Shown: positions 32,355 to 43,924, counted from the stretch's first letter. The stretch is 64,000 nucleotides of DNA from Leguminivora glycinivorella (GCF_023078275.1 NC_062983.1:8239001-8303000), one strand, 5' to 3'. The notes: generated by a model not told the origin, from the sequence alone. Numbers and translations are program-made.

Positions 32355-33100
32355 ATTTCCACCACCGCTCGCTTGGTGTCCATAACTTATTGAAATTTTG
32401 CGTAAAATTAAGGTACACCTTTTTGATTTTTGGTTCTGTATCAGCTATATGATCATCTCCTTCAATATTGTCGGTTATAAAAATTACAAGTGGTCGAAAA
32501 TTGATTAGAAAAATCTGAGGACTATCACAGGCTAATAATAAATGCTCATTAATGAATCTGTAACAGTATATACAGTTAAGTAAGTAACAAAGACAATCGG
32601 TGACGTAACTGCGAGCGACATGTAAAAACCAGACGTTCTGCATTGTATTCATATCGACACGGTCGCAGGCGAATAATGAAAGGGTACAGTCGTGAAAAAA
32701 ATAGAGGTAGTACAATTGTTTAATTCCGTCAGTGATAATCAAATCTGCTCTGATGATAATCAGTTTCCGTAGCCAATCTTAGCCTGTTTCACAGAATTTG
32801 ATTTCATTGTTGTAAAAGAGTTTAAATAAGAATTTAAAGCGAAATCATTCTTAACATTTCAAGTTTTCGTCTGGCATAATGTCATTATTATAGGGCATCG
32901 CAGGCACAGACCCATCAACCGACATTCAGCCACGATTGAAAATATTTTTCATAGAGACAGCGACCGCTTACGAAGTCATCATCCCTGATGACAATCAATA
33001 TTGATAAAAATACCAATTGAAAGTGAAATACACAATGTATAAAAATGATCACTTGTATTTTAATTGCATCTGTCATCAGTCATCACGATGCATTATTAAT
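32355..33100. other. Stretch with one unassigned open frame
   Basis: A minus-strand frame of 130 codons (32350-32742) is open, but its C terminus runs into the fold-back element flank and it has no domain I recognise. I do not call it a gene. Confidence 0.35.
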
Positions 33101-33283
33101 TACTAGCTTTTGCCCGCGGCTTCGTTCGCGTTAGAAAGAGACAAAAAAGTAGCCTATGTCACTCTCTATCCCTTCAACTATCTCCACTTAAAAAATCACG
33201 TCAATTCGTTGCTCCGTTTTGCCGTGAAAGACGGACAAACAAACAGACACACACACTTTCCCATTTATAATATTAGTATGGAT
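33101..33283 (+). repeat. Interspersed repeat family B (copy 3)
   Basis: TACTAGCTTTTGCCCGCGGC at the left, GCCGTGAAAGACGGACAAAC in the middle and ATTAGTATGGAT at the right match the other copies. It is shorter than copy 1 because the segment after TTCGCTCGCG is missing. Confidence 0.82.
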
Positions 33284-33740
33284 GTTGACATTAATTGTCA
33301 TTCATGGTCACACCATCAATTATATCAACGCGGTGTAAAAAAAAACACCAAACAATAACCACAGAAAAAATAATGACAAATACTTTTGAGCTTGTACGTA
33401 CATAAAAAAACAAATGCGTGTTAAACGACAATATGTCGCAGAATGTTACCATAAACATATGCCCATACTTGATGCAGACATATAGCGAAAGTACATTTGC
33501 ATGTACATATTCTTGATCTAGCAATTAATGTCACCGCGTACTTACTTGAAGTATTCATGTGGATTTTGAAGGCGGAAATTGTTGGTCGGTGATTGTTGTT
33601 GTTCATGTTGCATACATACCTGTGAACAGAGGAAATTTATACATATTAGTTATATCATTATATGTTACATAGACTATTGAATAAGAAATAATTTTGGTAA
33701 GAGAAATCTATATAGCAGGATAGGGCAGTGCAGAGTGGCG

Positions 33741-33840
33741 AATTGGCGATTTTGGTGTCGGAGGCCAAGATCCTTTTTGGGTCGCTGAGACAAGGATATT
33801 CCGTAGTCACTCAAGGATATTCCGTAGTCACTTAGATACG
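33741..33840 (+). repeat. Family F fragment (copy 2) plus a 21-bp tandem duplication
   Basis: GTCGGAGGCCAAGATCC, then TTTTTGGGTCGCTGAG, parallels 14186-14236. Directly after it, CAAGGATATTCCGTAGTCACT occurs twice head to tail (33792-33812, 33813-33833). Confidence 0.6.
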
Positions 33841-34478
33841 TAGTCGGTCTGTCTGTATATTATTTCGAAGCTTAGCTCACTGATTAGGTACCTGCTAGAA
33901 ACCTCCAACTCAAAGTGTGAATCGACCTAAGTAGGTAAGTAAGAGAAATCTAATTCATATAATTTTCAAGAATGTATTGTTGTCGAACTGTGAAAATTAG
34001 TTTTAATCCCAAAGAAGCCGGCACTGTCAGCAGGGAAATACTGTCGAGCTGGTGTAATTTAACAGACATTCAGATGTACTCTTTAAGTTATCATATTTAC
34101 TTAGTTCAAATACACAAATGTTAAAAACTACAAAAACTCCTCCATTGCCTTCGCCTCCCTGACTTCTGAGTCAAAACATAACACTCCTTGCAAAGCGGTC
34201 TTACTGTGCTTAAAGTTGGTGATTAGGGCATAGCACCCTAAATACCCTAATCTCATTTAAGAGTAATTTTCCTAAACCTTTATCGACACTGAATTGTGGA
34301 TCTTTGTCTCAATTCCTCCATTGCATTTGCCTCAATAAGTTTTGATTATAAAAACAAGTAGTTTTCAAAGCGGACTTACGGTGCCTTTTGGTGATTATAG
34401 TATTTGGAAGGGCATAGCACCCTTCATTTGAGAGCCATTTGCCTAAAACCTTTACCGACACTGTTGAATTGTAAAAAT

Positions 34479-34656
34479 CCATACTTAATATTATAAATGG
34501 GAAAGTGTGTGTGTCTGTTTGTTTGTCCGTCTTTCACGGCAAAACGGAGGGACGAATTGACGTGATTTTTTAAGTGGAGATAGTTGAAGGGATGGAGAGT
34601 GACATACGCTACATTTTGTCTCTTTCTAACACGAGCGAAGCCGTGGGCAAAAGCTA
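34479..34656 (-). repeat. Interspersed repeat family B (copy 4, reverse), inside the tandem array
   Basis: It starts ATCCATACTTAATATTATAA and contains GTTTGTCCGTCTTTCACGGC, then GGCAAAAGCTA. It lies exactly at the junction between array units 2 and 3. Confidence 0.82.
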
Positions 34657-34917
34657 TTTAGTCATAAATCCTCCATTGCATTCGCCTGAGTTTGTAAAAA
34701 CAAGTCCCTTTCTAAGCGGGCTTACCGTGCCCAAAGTTGGTTATTATTATTCGGACGGAAACAGCGTCCTAAACTCATCTGATACCCATTTGTCTAAAGT
34801 TCTATACCTCTATCGACATATTGTTGAACTGTGAAAGACTTAATTGCACAGCACTCGCTTCATTGAGTTTGTTTCTTATCAAAACAAGACGCTTTTAAGC
34901 GTGCTTGCCTTGCCTAA

Positions 34918-35065
34918 AGGCTCATTTACATGGTGCCACCACTCGCACATGAATTCAGTAACATTGCGGACTGATGAAGCGAGGTACTCCATTTCAGCCG
35001 GCCGACCAAATGCCGCATTGTACTGAAATTTGCATACGAGATTTCTAATCGTGTAAGTCGTGTTG
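34918..35065. mobile_element. MITE (GGCTCATTTACAYGG ends) inside array unit 4
   Basis: AGGCTCATTTACATGG at the left and CGTGTAAGTCGTGTTG at the right are diverged inverted ends. TAAAG (TAA plus AG) occurs at both borders (34915-34919, 35066-35070), and removing the element restores the array text TAAAGTTGGTTATT. A better preserved relative is at 63013-63166. A TAA target suits PIF/Harbinger-type MITEs. Confidence 0.65.
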
Positions 35066-35270
35066 TAAAGTTGGTTATTTGGAAGGACACGACACAGCGC
35101 CCTAACCTCATTTTGAGCGCAATTTCCCTAAACCGCAGAGATGAGGCGATGAGGCGTCGTAAACAGATGAATTATTCACGAGTTGTAGACAATTGCCTTT
35201 TAACGCGCTAGGAAGATTCTGCGTAGGCTATTTTAGGAACTGGATTAACTTGACAATAAATGTTTAAAAG

Positions 35271-35490
35271 TATAACCACAAAATTAAAAATTTGAAAAAA
35301 CCCCCGACCGCGACATAGTAGTCCGATTTTCATGAAACATAGCTAAGAACACTCCCGACTAACTCAGCTTTCAGACAAAAATAAACTAAATCTAAATCGG
35401 TTCATCCGTGCGGGAGCTACGATGCCACAGACACACACACACAGACAGACAGACGGACAGGTTTGTACCTTTTTGGCACGGAACCCTAAA
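35271..35490 (+). repeat. Interspersed repeat family A (copy 2)
   Basis: It has CATGAAACATAGCTAAGAAC, CTCAGCTTTCAGACAAAA, CGGGAGCTACGATGCCACAG, a CA/GACA simple repeat and the end GGCACGGAACCCTAAAA. It differs from copy 1 in its last 40 bases, so two tail variants exist. Confidence 0.75.
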
Positions 35491-36034
35491 AATATGAAAA
35501 ATCACAAAGTATAGAACTTTATAAAGACTTTCCAGGAAAATTGTTTTGAACTTGATAGGTTGCGTAGTTTTTGAGAAAAATACGGGAAACTACGGAACCC
35601 TACACTGAGCGTGGCCCGAGTTACGTATCTAGGCAAAATTGACACCTAGTTTCGGGACATTTTGAATGGTATAGAAAGTTTGACGACTATCTTTGAATAA
35701 ATTTCCTATCTACGTTTCCTTATGTTACCCGGTCCAATACATGCAGTTAGAGTCAGACTATAACTACAGCGATTTTAATAGCAGATTTTATTGAGAAGAA
35801 CGTCGTCAATTCATAGAAGTGGTCAAACCCTTTAAAATTGCTGCAGAGTTAGCTTAGCTACAAACTATTTGAACTAGCTGTCATTAGACTAGATCTTACC
35901 TAACTTCACGGCTCTTTTGACACTAATTCGAATCAGACACCTAGGCAAATGAAATAATATGTATCAAACTATTGGCGTCGACAAACTTTGGCATCGACAA
36001 CTTCAAACGGAGAAGTAGAATATGCCGTGAACTA
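35491..36034. other. Intergenic, one repeat-like phrase
   Basis: ACGGAACCCTACACTGAGCG at about 35594 resembles another family A-type tail. Otherwise nothing is recognised. Confidence 0.4.
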
Positions 36035-36330
36035 GGTTAAAGTATGAAACGAACTCACATTAGACACAAACTTCAGAGAAATTTACCTGCAGCCTCACAC
36101 CCACTCTTGTTAATTGTGTGACGTCACGGATCTGACCTCAGTTTAGTAACAAGTACCTATTTCTCTAAAAGTCAGCCGGTGAAATAAAGTTAAATATGAG
36201 ACAAACTGACATTAGAAAAACATGACAAACAAATATGACATTTACACCGGCCCTCATTTAGCGAAACATATATTGCAATACATCCACTCTTGTGATGCTG
36301 ACGTCACAGACCTGACCTCACCTCAGTTGC
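36035..36330 (+). repeat. Diverged ~180-bp direct duplication with paired TGACGTCA octamers
   Basis: CCACTCTTG followed by TGACGTCA and ATCTGACCTCA or ACCTGACCTCA occurs at about 36100-36140 and 36283-36321. The preceding AGTATGAAACGAACTCACATT resembles AATATGAGACAAACTGACATT. TGACGTCA, the perfect CRE/ATF palindrome, sits at 36119-36126 and 36299-36306. Confidence 0.5.
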
Positions 36331-39300
36331 AGGCGTTGCAGCGCGTAGGGGCGTGAGGGAGCTGTATCATATAATTGTTTTTTAATTAGGTCGCTGTTGT
36401 CTGAGTGCAGCTATGTTACAACGCAGCGATGGAACAATAAATATTATACCTACATATTTATTAATAAGCTACGAGTATCTGTAAACAATGCAGTTGCGGC
36501 AAATTTATTTAAAACTGATATATTAACCATTGTTTGTAATTCACTGTACGGTTGCATCAACTCAGTTCAATCACTCATCTCAAGTCAAGTAGCAGTAAAT
36601 TATCATATTTCCCATAGCATAACATTTTGCTAACGTTTTACGGTGCCATTTTATGGCGTAAATTAATAGGTTTACAGAACAATTAGCGTCCTTCTTCTTT
36701 CATGTCAGAATAAAATAACCTCTTAGTAAACGCTATTCACTACAAGCTACCGAAATCCGACGAACAAGCTCATAAATAACTGCCCTGTCAAAACGCAACA
36801 GAATTGACAGATGACTGCAGCTGACCGATTTAGGGCTGACCGTCCGACTGGCAGGTCAATCGGACCGATTGATTGCGTGCTCAGTGCCTTAACAGTTAAC
36901 AGTAATTGGCTTTCGAATTGTGTATAAAACATGACGAGTTCTCGTCGTACAAACTGAGTGAGTTGCTAAAGTTGCTAGGTATAACATTTTTATAGATTTA
37001 TAACGTTGTGTGCATCGTTATGAACAGACTACTGCAATTTCGATAGTATTAGAATAGGTTCAACTTCAAAATACGTAAGCAGAATTCCTTAAAGGCAGAT
37101 CCAGAAACACGTAGGTGAAAAAAAAAATTTGTGGACTTTAAAAAAAGTTACAAATGGAAATATATTTCTGATATTTGATACAAACGGAAGTTTTCAACGT
37201 TAGGAAACATTGGAAATAGTTATCTGACAGATAAACAGAAACACTTGTGTCATACTCTAATTTAAATCCGGGTAAAATTCACAAAGCATCAGGAAAATCA
37301 ATTTTGCTTTTGAAACACCTGACAAATAGCCAATCGCTTATCAAACGATAACAACAGTCGTAAAACAACTATAACTCTTACTTTCTAATCTAAAACCCAA
37401 TGGCCTGAGACGTCATGCGCTTCTGTCACAGAACAAAGAAAATTAATTTCCGCTCCAGATACAACAATGCCTATTTTCCCTCACAATGGCAAACAAAACA
37501 TTTCGGTCATAACGTTAAAATGATACGAGGCAAGTATAATAAATTTTACCTTCTCACTCCAGCAGTTGCATTACGTTTATTAAGTAACTATTACTCTTGA
37601 CGTCTAATGTAGTCGGGATAAGAAGTAGAAATAATGAATCCTACAACCTCTATTCTAACCTTAAAGGGCACATTCGAGGTACAGTCACCTCCAGACCTCT
37701 AATACGAAACATTTGTATCCAAATATTAGACATTTGCTCATTCGTGAACAACATTGTCAAAGAAATATCAGGATTTCTCAGAAAGGGCGTACAAATAAAG
37801 TTACGGTTGCTGGATAAATCAATCTCACTTAATCCTAAAAAATAACCAAAAATGTTTTGGAAGGAACCTAATCCGAGCGCTCCCTGTCGCTGGAAATGTG
37901 GTAAATAAACGAAGTAGAAACGTTCAGAGTTTACGTTCACTATGATTTCCGAGGCCTTTATTAATGGGAATTTAGACGATAACACTTAGTATTTGTTATG
38001 TAGTGGAAGTATTTCCTTTTTATTCTGGAGAACCTCCAGACTTTCAGCGAAGGTGGGGGTTTTCAACCGCAAATATTTAAAGGTTACCAGCCTCCTCGTG
38101 AAATTATTTCTGAGTCTGTATAGCTGTAAAAAAATTGCTCCTAACTTTGCGATGTCTACAGTAGAGATGCGAACCAGATACACGGACTTTAAAATACGTA
38201 GGTTGGTCCCTTGTGTGGGTCACGGGCAGATCTGTTAGTACATGTAAATTATTTGTCTCGCAAAGGATTAAGGCTGGTTAAATTAGAAGGTCTTTGTGGA
38301 CTTAATGGAACGGCAAATTGTTCTTTAAATATATAGAAGGGTTTAGTAATTAGTCTAATTATGCAAATGTAGGTGAAGTATACATGTATTTGCATATGTT
38401 TTACATGTATAACTTGACAAATTAGCTGCGTAGTCCCTTCTTTAAGTTTAATTGTTATGGTATATAATTTTATTTTTTAATTTCGTACTAAATATGCATA
38501 GTGCATCAATGTTCTAATGACAATTACTCCTAAAATGGTTTGAAAGTGGTTTCTCATTCCCATACAAATATTAAAACGTCGAATTGTCAAGTAACTTAAA
38601 AAACCAGCCAAGAGCGTGTCGGGTACGTAGCCTAGTTTGATCAGAAATTAGTTAGAACAATTCCGCTGCTTCATCTCAGCCCCTATTTCAGTCTGCTCCA
38701 ATTAAGTCCAAATAAATTAGATCTATTTAGACAAGAAAATATAGATACAAGTAAGGCTGAAATCCATTAACGTCCGTTCATAATGAATCCAATCCAGGGG
38801 AAGGCTGATTGCGAACGTGCCCGTGCATTGAGTACACTCATAGTACGGCGTAGATTGTAGTTACACAGGTGAGGTAGAATAGGCGCTCTATGCAAAACTG
38901 CAATTTGTTGGTCCACTTGAATGTTTTTCTGATAGACGATAAACTTTCGTGAGACATATTTTAAATATTGAAAAACACTGGTATACTGACTGATTGATAT
39001 TTGTCACAAACTCTTAGCTGACTGTTCGACGAACAGTGTTCGTCTGCATTCTTGAACATGCGAGCTGATGAGTAGTTTCAGAAGAATCCTAATCGGTAGG
39101 CAGTTGAATTGAAATTAGACATCCAACTTTTATCTGTACTTCGTAAGTAAAACCTACCATCCAACATCATTATAAACTAACAGTACTTGTCTGCTGTCAT
39201 AACGTCTCATTAGAGTCTCATCGTTCATATTAGCAGTTAGCACATGTCAAAACTAATAGCTGCATTATATGAGTGCTTAATGGCGCAGGACGACTTAAAA

Positions 39301-39617
39301 CATGTCTACAGATCGTGTTGTTTACGAAAATGCTTTGGTTCGTATTATCGTTCTGTTAAAGGTTAGGATTCTCTGCGCATCATCGTGAATTAATCTAAAA
39401 AAAAGATTCTTTATAGGTCGTCTAATTTGTCGCCAAATCATCATCGACTCATGAACGGTGATCTTGGTAGACGACGAAAGTAAGTGCACAATCTTCGCGT
39501 TTGCAGAATATTTGTCAAACTGGTCCAACCTATAGTTTAGATGTCGTATGTCGTCTCATTTATTGGTGAAGATAATAGGATGTGAGAATAGATTGCGGCG
39601 TTAGTATGATCAAAAAG
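36331..39617. other. Intergenic, no supported gene
   Basis: About 3.3 kb. A TATAAAA at 36923-36929 is followed by no recognisable exon. Overlapping short open frames on both strands at 37597-38238 are typical of chance in AT-rich DNA. No repeat with a partner in this window was found. Confidence 0.5.
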
Positions 39618-40047
39618 GGATGAACAAGATAATCCTCAATTACATTAAAGTATCCCAGCCCGACCCAATCGCCAGCGGCCTATCTCGGCGGTGTTTTCGA
39701 AAGACCTTTCTTCCAGACTTGATTAATTCGTGTCTGGGACGTAATAGTGTGAAAATGAAAACATCTTCAAGCCAGAGGGGAATAAACGAGATAATCTTTA
39801 ATTACGTTCCGAGTCAGCGGGCTTTACTTGACCCAATCAGCAGCGGAGATTTTCCAAGGATCCTCTGATCCTAATTAATTTGTTTCTGGGAAGAAATATC
39901 TCATTATAAAGAGAAAACAACGAGTGGGAAAATAAAAACACCTGGGATAAACTCGATAATTCCGAATATCGCATCTCGGATGGCCCTTAGTAAGTTTATT
40001 TTCAGTCCTTAATAAGTTTATTTGTGTGACGAAGTAATGACAGGAGA

Positions 40048-40423
40048 TAACAAAAAATAAAACCGCCTTCAAAAATAAGCGCGTTACAAAACACGGAGAA
40101 ACTAAAAAGCAAAAAATAATAAACCTTTGAATTCAGATTTCTTATCGTATTGCAATAATCTATACATCCAAATTATAAACAAATCAATTATTTTTGTAGT
40201 CGGTACCAGACCTGTTCATCGCCTTGCTATTGTCTGTTTGCCCCACCCAACCATACAGAGGCTGGTACCGACTCCAAAAATAATTGATTTGTTTATAATT
40301 TGGATGTATAGATTATTGCAATACGATAAGAAATCTGAATTCAAAGGTTTATTATTTTTTGCTTTTTAGTTTCTCCGTGTTTTGTAACGCGCTTATTTTT
40401 GAAGGCGGTTTTATTTTTTGTTA
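40048..40423. mobile_element. Long palindrome, 162-bp arms, 52-bp spacer
   Basis: Left arm 40048-40209 and right arm 40262-40423 are reverse complements with essentially one mismatch (40198 T). The outer ends read TAACAAAAAATAAAACCGCC. It lies inside the third unit of the degenerate array. No ORF belongs to it. The near-perfect arms, unlike the diverged array around them, point to a recent insertion. Confidence 0.85.
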
Positions 40424-40706
40424 AAAAGTTAATTTATTTGTTGATTTTTAGTGGTTCCTAGTGATATTATATGTATCAGTCCGAATATATGTACAGTAGT
40501 GAAAGAATTATCCTTTAACTCCTAACCCTAAGGAGTTGACCTATTATTTTAGTCTTATGTACATGATATCATTAATTTAATACACAAATCCACACAAACA
40601 CGAATTCAATGCCATCATCAGCTCAGCCACATAAAATCACTACCGTCAGGCGTAAATACTGGTGTACCTTTTAAAAATACACTAAAAACATTACATGTGC
40701 CTATAA

Positions 40707-40928
40707 CATTTGAAGAGTTCCCTCGATTTCTCCAAGATCCCATCATCAGACCCTGACTTGGTGCCAATGGGACCATCTCGGGGTTATACCCGTTCGATCA
40801 AAAAAAAAATTTTGAAAATCGGTCCACGATTCTCGGAGATATCGAGTAACATACATACAAAAAAAAAAAATAAAAAAAAACATTCAGTCGAATTGAGAAC
40901 CTCCTCCTTTTTTGAAGTCGGTTAAAAA
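40707..40928. repeat. Interspersed repeat with A-rich middle (family D)
   Basis: GGGGTTATACCCGTTCGATC, GAAAATCGGTCCACGATTCT, an A-run with ACATACATAC, then CATTCAGTCGAATTGAGAAC and CTTTTTTGAAGTCGGTTAAA. I recall this as a very common moth repeat ending in AACCGACTTCAAAAAAGGAGG. There is a single copy here. Confidence 0.55.
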
Positions 40929-41645
40929 TGTAGTGGGGAAAAGACAATAATTCTAATATTATATTTATCCATCCAAATGTTTGCTAAAATGTTCCTTTTT
41001 CATTATTGAGCGTGCCACAATAAATACAGACTATGTAATTGCGGAATCGGTAACGCATTAAACCAGGTATCCTTGAAGGATGTGGGTACGAGTTTTACAT
41101 TTACCAGAGTTAACATTGTTGATTTTTTTTCATTGACATCTGCATTTACAATTTATAAACACTACAAAGTCAAAGAAGGTTAAACCGTATCGTATAACTC
41201 AATAACGTTCTGAACTTCTGAGTAGGTATCCTTTGCGACCCAATTGCCAGAGGGATTACATTGCGATTTCCCAAGGTTACAGTAACCTATCTCCGCTCGA
41301 AACCAGATTAATTTGTATCTAATAGATCGGACGGTAATGACAGATTCATGAGTTAATGTGCCTGATACTGTAGGCCAACGGTCAGAACCGAATACAAGAA
41401 ATAGAGTTATGAGAACTAACAGCTAATATAAAGGTAAGAATAACTGTATTAAGTACCTATTGTTTACAGAAAGAAGAACATACGGAATATTCATTTTAAA
41501 AGTGTATGATTGACCCAAAATAAAAAAATGTTATAATAGAAAAAACGAATCATATTTATTTTTCAGACAAAGGACTAAAATAAACAATGGCAATTTAATA
41601 ATTCAGTTTAAACCATTTCTTAAATTCTATAAAGTCTCGGCGAGC

Positions 41646-42066
41646 AATGAGGAGGCACACTGACATTTAATTCCGCCAGAAGGCGCCTGTGCAAGTGTCT
41701 AAGCATGTCACTGTCATTCATATGTGAGAGAGAGTTATCTTCCGCTCTCACGTATTAAATTATTTTCAGTACAGATGGTGTTTTTTTACGCACTAGTGCG
41801 AGAAGTGGTTCATTATATATCAGGTCGAAACTTTAAAGCTCATCTGTACTGAAAAACGTGGTACGATACACGTGCGAAAAGGAAATTCGCAACTCGTGTC
41901 GATTTAAAACACTCCCTTCGGTCGTGTTTTAATTTATCGCCACTCGTTTCGAACTTCCTTTTTTACGCACTTGTATCGTAATGTACTATTATCTGTGCGA
42001 TGCAAGTGCAAAGGACTAATAAGATGGCGCCCCATCTCTCATAACCTTTGAGTGTGCCTCCTCATT
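41646..42066. mobile_element. MITE with AATGAGGAGGCACACT ends, carrying a nested family H element
   Basis: AATGAGGAGGCACACT at 41646-41661 is perfectly mirrored by AGTGTGCCTCCTCATT at 42051-42066. Most of the interior (41770-41995) is a different repeat, family H. Confidence 0.75.
41770..41995 (+). repeat. Interspersed palindromic repeat family H (copy 1)
   Basis: It contains TTCAGTACAGATG, TTTACGCACTAGTGCGAG, CGATACACGTGCGAAAAGGA, CTCGTGTCGATTTAAAACAC, TTAATTTATCGCCACTCGT and a closing CGCACTTGTATCGTAATGTAC. Copy 2 is at 60455-60712 in the opposite orientation. Confidence 0.75.
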
Positions 42067-42472
42067 ATGAAGACAATGTTTTTTACACTTTAGTACTCCC
42101 CAGGGAACGATTTCTAAAAATCTCACTAACCATATTCATTTTAAAATGTTCATAACCGTTTTTATTTTCCGTAGGAGCCAATGAACTCCTAATATATCTC
42201 GTGTAACACGTCTTATTGGAATAGCCTAGAAATAATGACTACAATCTTATTAGACTTAGAAATGTCCTCTTGAGTCGGAATCGTTCTCGGCGAAGGAAAA
42301 CTTTCCGGGATTACTTCCAGGGAAGCCGTGAGAGCGGAACAAATGCTAACAAATGAAGGTTTTGTAAGTAATGAGGAAAACACGTGTAAAAGAAAACAAG
42401 CGTAGATGGCTCACAAAGAGCTTTCAACAAACATATTTTCAGGTATGTTTTTATTAGGTAAATAGGTATGTT

Positions 42473-42700
42473 TTTGCCCGTGTGGAGACGGATTTAAGAA
42501 TTTCACCACCCTTTTTCTTCTGGATGTATAGAAGTTCACTGTGCGGTGCTAGCAACCGTCACTGCAATGTCGCAAATTCGTTTTCTTTCAACCCCTCAAT
42601 TCCCAAGAGTGGCACTGAAATTTGAGTAGTTTCATGTGCCCTGCCTACCGCTTTATGGAACACATCAGGCATTACTGTATGGATGTATGTATGTTGTATG
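42473..42700 (+). mobile_element. Interspersed repeat family C (SINE-like), plus orientation
   Basis: TTAAGAATTTCACCACCC near the left, CACTGCAATGTCGCAA, TTTCTTTCAACCCCTC and AGTAGTTTCATGTGCCCTGC, ending in a GTATGGATGTATGTATG tail. This is the reverse complement of 44543-44802. Confidence 0.75.
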
Positions 42701-43924
42701 TTTTTATTATCTAATTTTCTGGTTTTACGTGGAATCAATTAAAAACCCCTCTTCAGTTCAACCCTCGTAAAAGTTGACAGAGTACTGGATCCCATTATCT
42801 TGATATTTTTGCGTAATGGAATCTGTGAAAGCCTTAATTCGGAAGAATAATTTAATCCCGTTTTACAACTCCTATTCTCTCTTTGCTTATTCGAGAGGGC
42901 AACGAACTGGAGTGAAAAAATCTACTGTTACAATTCAAATGGAAGTATTTTTAATATAATCCAGGGTGACTTCAGTCTTTCTTGGGCTTCACGAGCTTGG
43001 AGACGAAAATTAATTATAAGAGAATGACGTACAAAATGGCTGCGCGTAATAAATAACCTAGAAAATAATTTTCGGCCGAAAATAATTCAAAAACAAGTGT
43101 CAACTACGGAGCATTATTTCATGAAAGAAAAATAAAAATCATCTTGAAGAATTCTTCTATTTTATGGTTCTACTACATACTTCGTAGTGACAAGAATGAA
43201 GTGCCTAGTAGTAAATTAAACTCAGTAATTTTCTGTAAGACCTCTACTTTCGGCAATGATGATTCAGTTTCAATAAGTACTTACATGAGGTAGAAAATTG
43301 TAAATAAGATTGTTTAAAATTTTTCAACAACAAAATAAATTCCCAATTTGCTGAAACCTCAACGAATCTACACAACATTGATTTATAAAGGTCACGTGAC
43401 AATAATAAGGTTTAAAACTAAAACGAACGAAATGTATTGGAGTTGCTGAGCACGTATTGCGTGTGTCTGTTTTAATGAGCTTTTGTGTTTCACTGACGGC
43501 TGCACGTTTATACCACAAATAAATTGACGGTACTCACTTATATATCCTGCACGTGTAACGCATTTGTCGTCAAATACGATTATGTCACGCTAAAACCTCG
43601 TTTCACGTTAAGAATAACCGCTACGAACTCGAGTACCTAATTTATATTTATGAATTTCCTTCTTACATTATTTTATTATTGATTGGCTCCATTTATGCGC
43701 GATGTGGTGTTGAAATGTGCACTGTACTGGCACACCATTTTTTTGTTTTACTCGTTTATTCCAAATGGATAGCATAAGCAGTACCGGTACTCGATATATT
43801 TTAGCAATGTCACTGACGGATGACCGGGCTGAGTCGCCGTCAAAAATAGCGGAGCTGTATTGTATCGGGCGATTTTCCGCAACTCCACGTCTTGCACCTA
43901 TATTGCGTGCTACGGGGGGTTTGG
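42701..43924. other. Intergenic, nothing recognised
   Basis: No supported gene. Overlapping open frames on both strands at 43668-43977 have no domain. Confidence 0.45.

Larger units (their letters stand above)
34139..35140 (+). repeat. ~177-bp tandem array, four units, with two transposon insertions
   Basis: Unit starts (CCTCCATTGC or a variant) fall at 34139, 34315, 34670 and about 34843. Blocks shared in order are AAAACAAG, AAGCGG(A/G)CTTAC(C/G)GTGCC, AAAGTTGGTGATTA, GGCATAGCACCCTAA, TTTGCCTAAA and TATCGACACTGTTGAATTGT. The 34315 to 34670 spacing is doubled because a family B copy (34479-34656) sits between units 2 and 3. Unit 4 is interrupted by a MITE at 34918-35065. With the insertions removed, the period is about 174-178 bp. 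Confidence 0.8.
39618..41320 (+). repeat. Degenerate ~160-175-bp array, interrupted by other elements
   Basis: Units begin GGGATGAACAAGATAAT (39618), GGGGAATAAACGAGATAAT (39777) and GGGATAAACTCGATAAT (39953); all then run towards GACCCAATC(G)CCAG or CAGCAGCGG and a later (G)ATTAATT(C/T)GT(G/T)TCTGGGA block. A further diverged copy lies at about 41195-41320 (GACCCAATTGCCAGAGG, AGATTAATTTGTATCT). Between them lie a long palindrome (40048-40423) and another repeat (40707-40928). Confidence 0.6.

Noticed and set aside
32350..32742. 130-codon open frame (-)
   Set aside because: Its end lies in the border of a fold-back element and its composition is AT-driven; no known family.
34139..35140. CRISPR-like repeat-spacer structure
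   Set aside because: The repeats are whole 177-bp diverged monomers, not short identical repeats with unique spacers, and this is animal DNA.
36923..36960. TATAAAA with downstream initiator-like bases as a promoter
   Set aside because: No recognisable exon or transcript follows; TATAAAA is common in AT-rich DNA.
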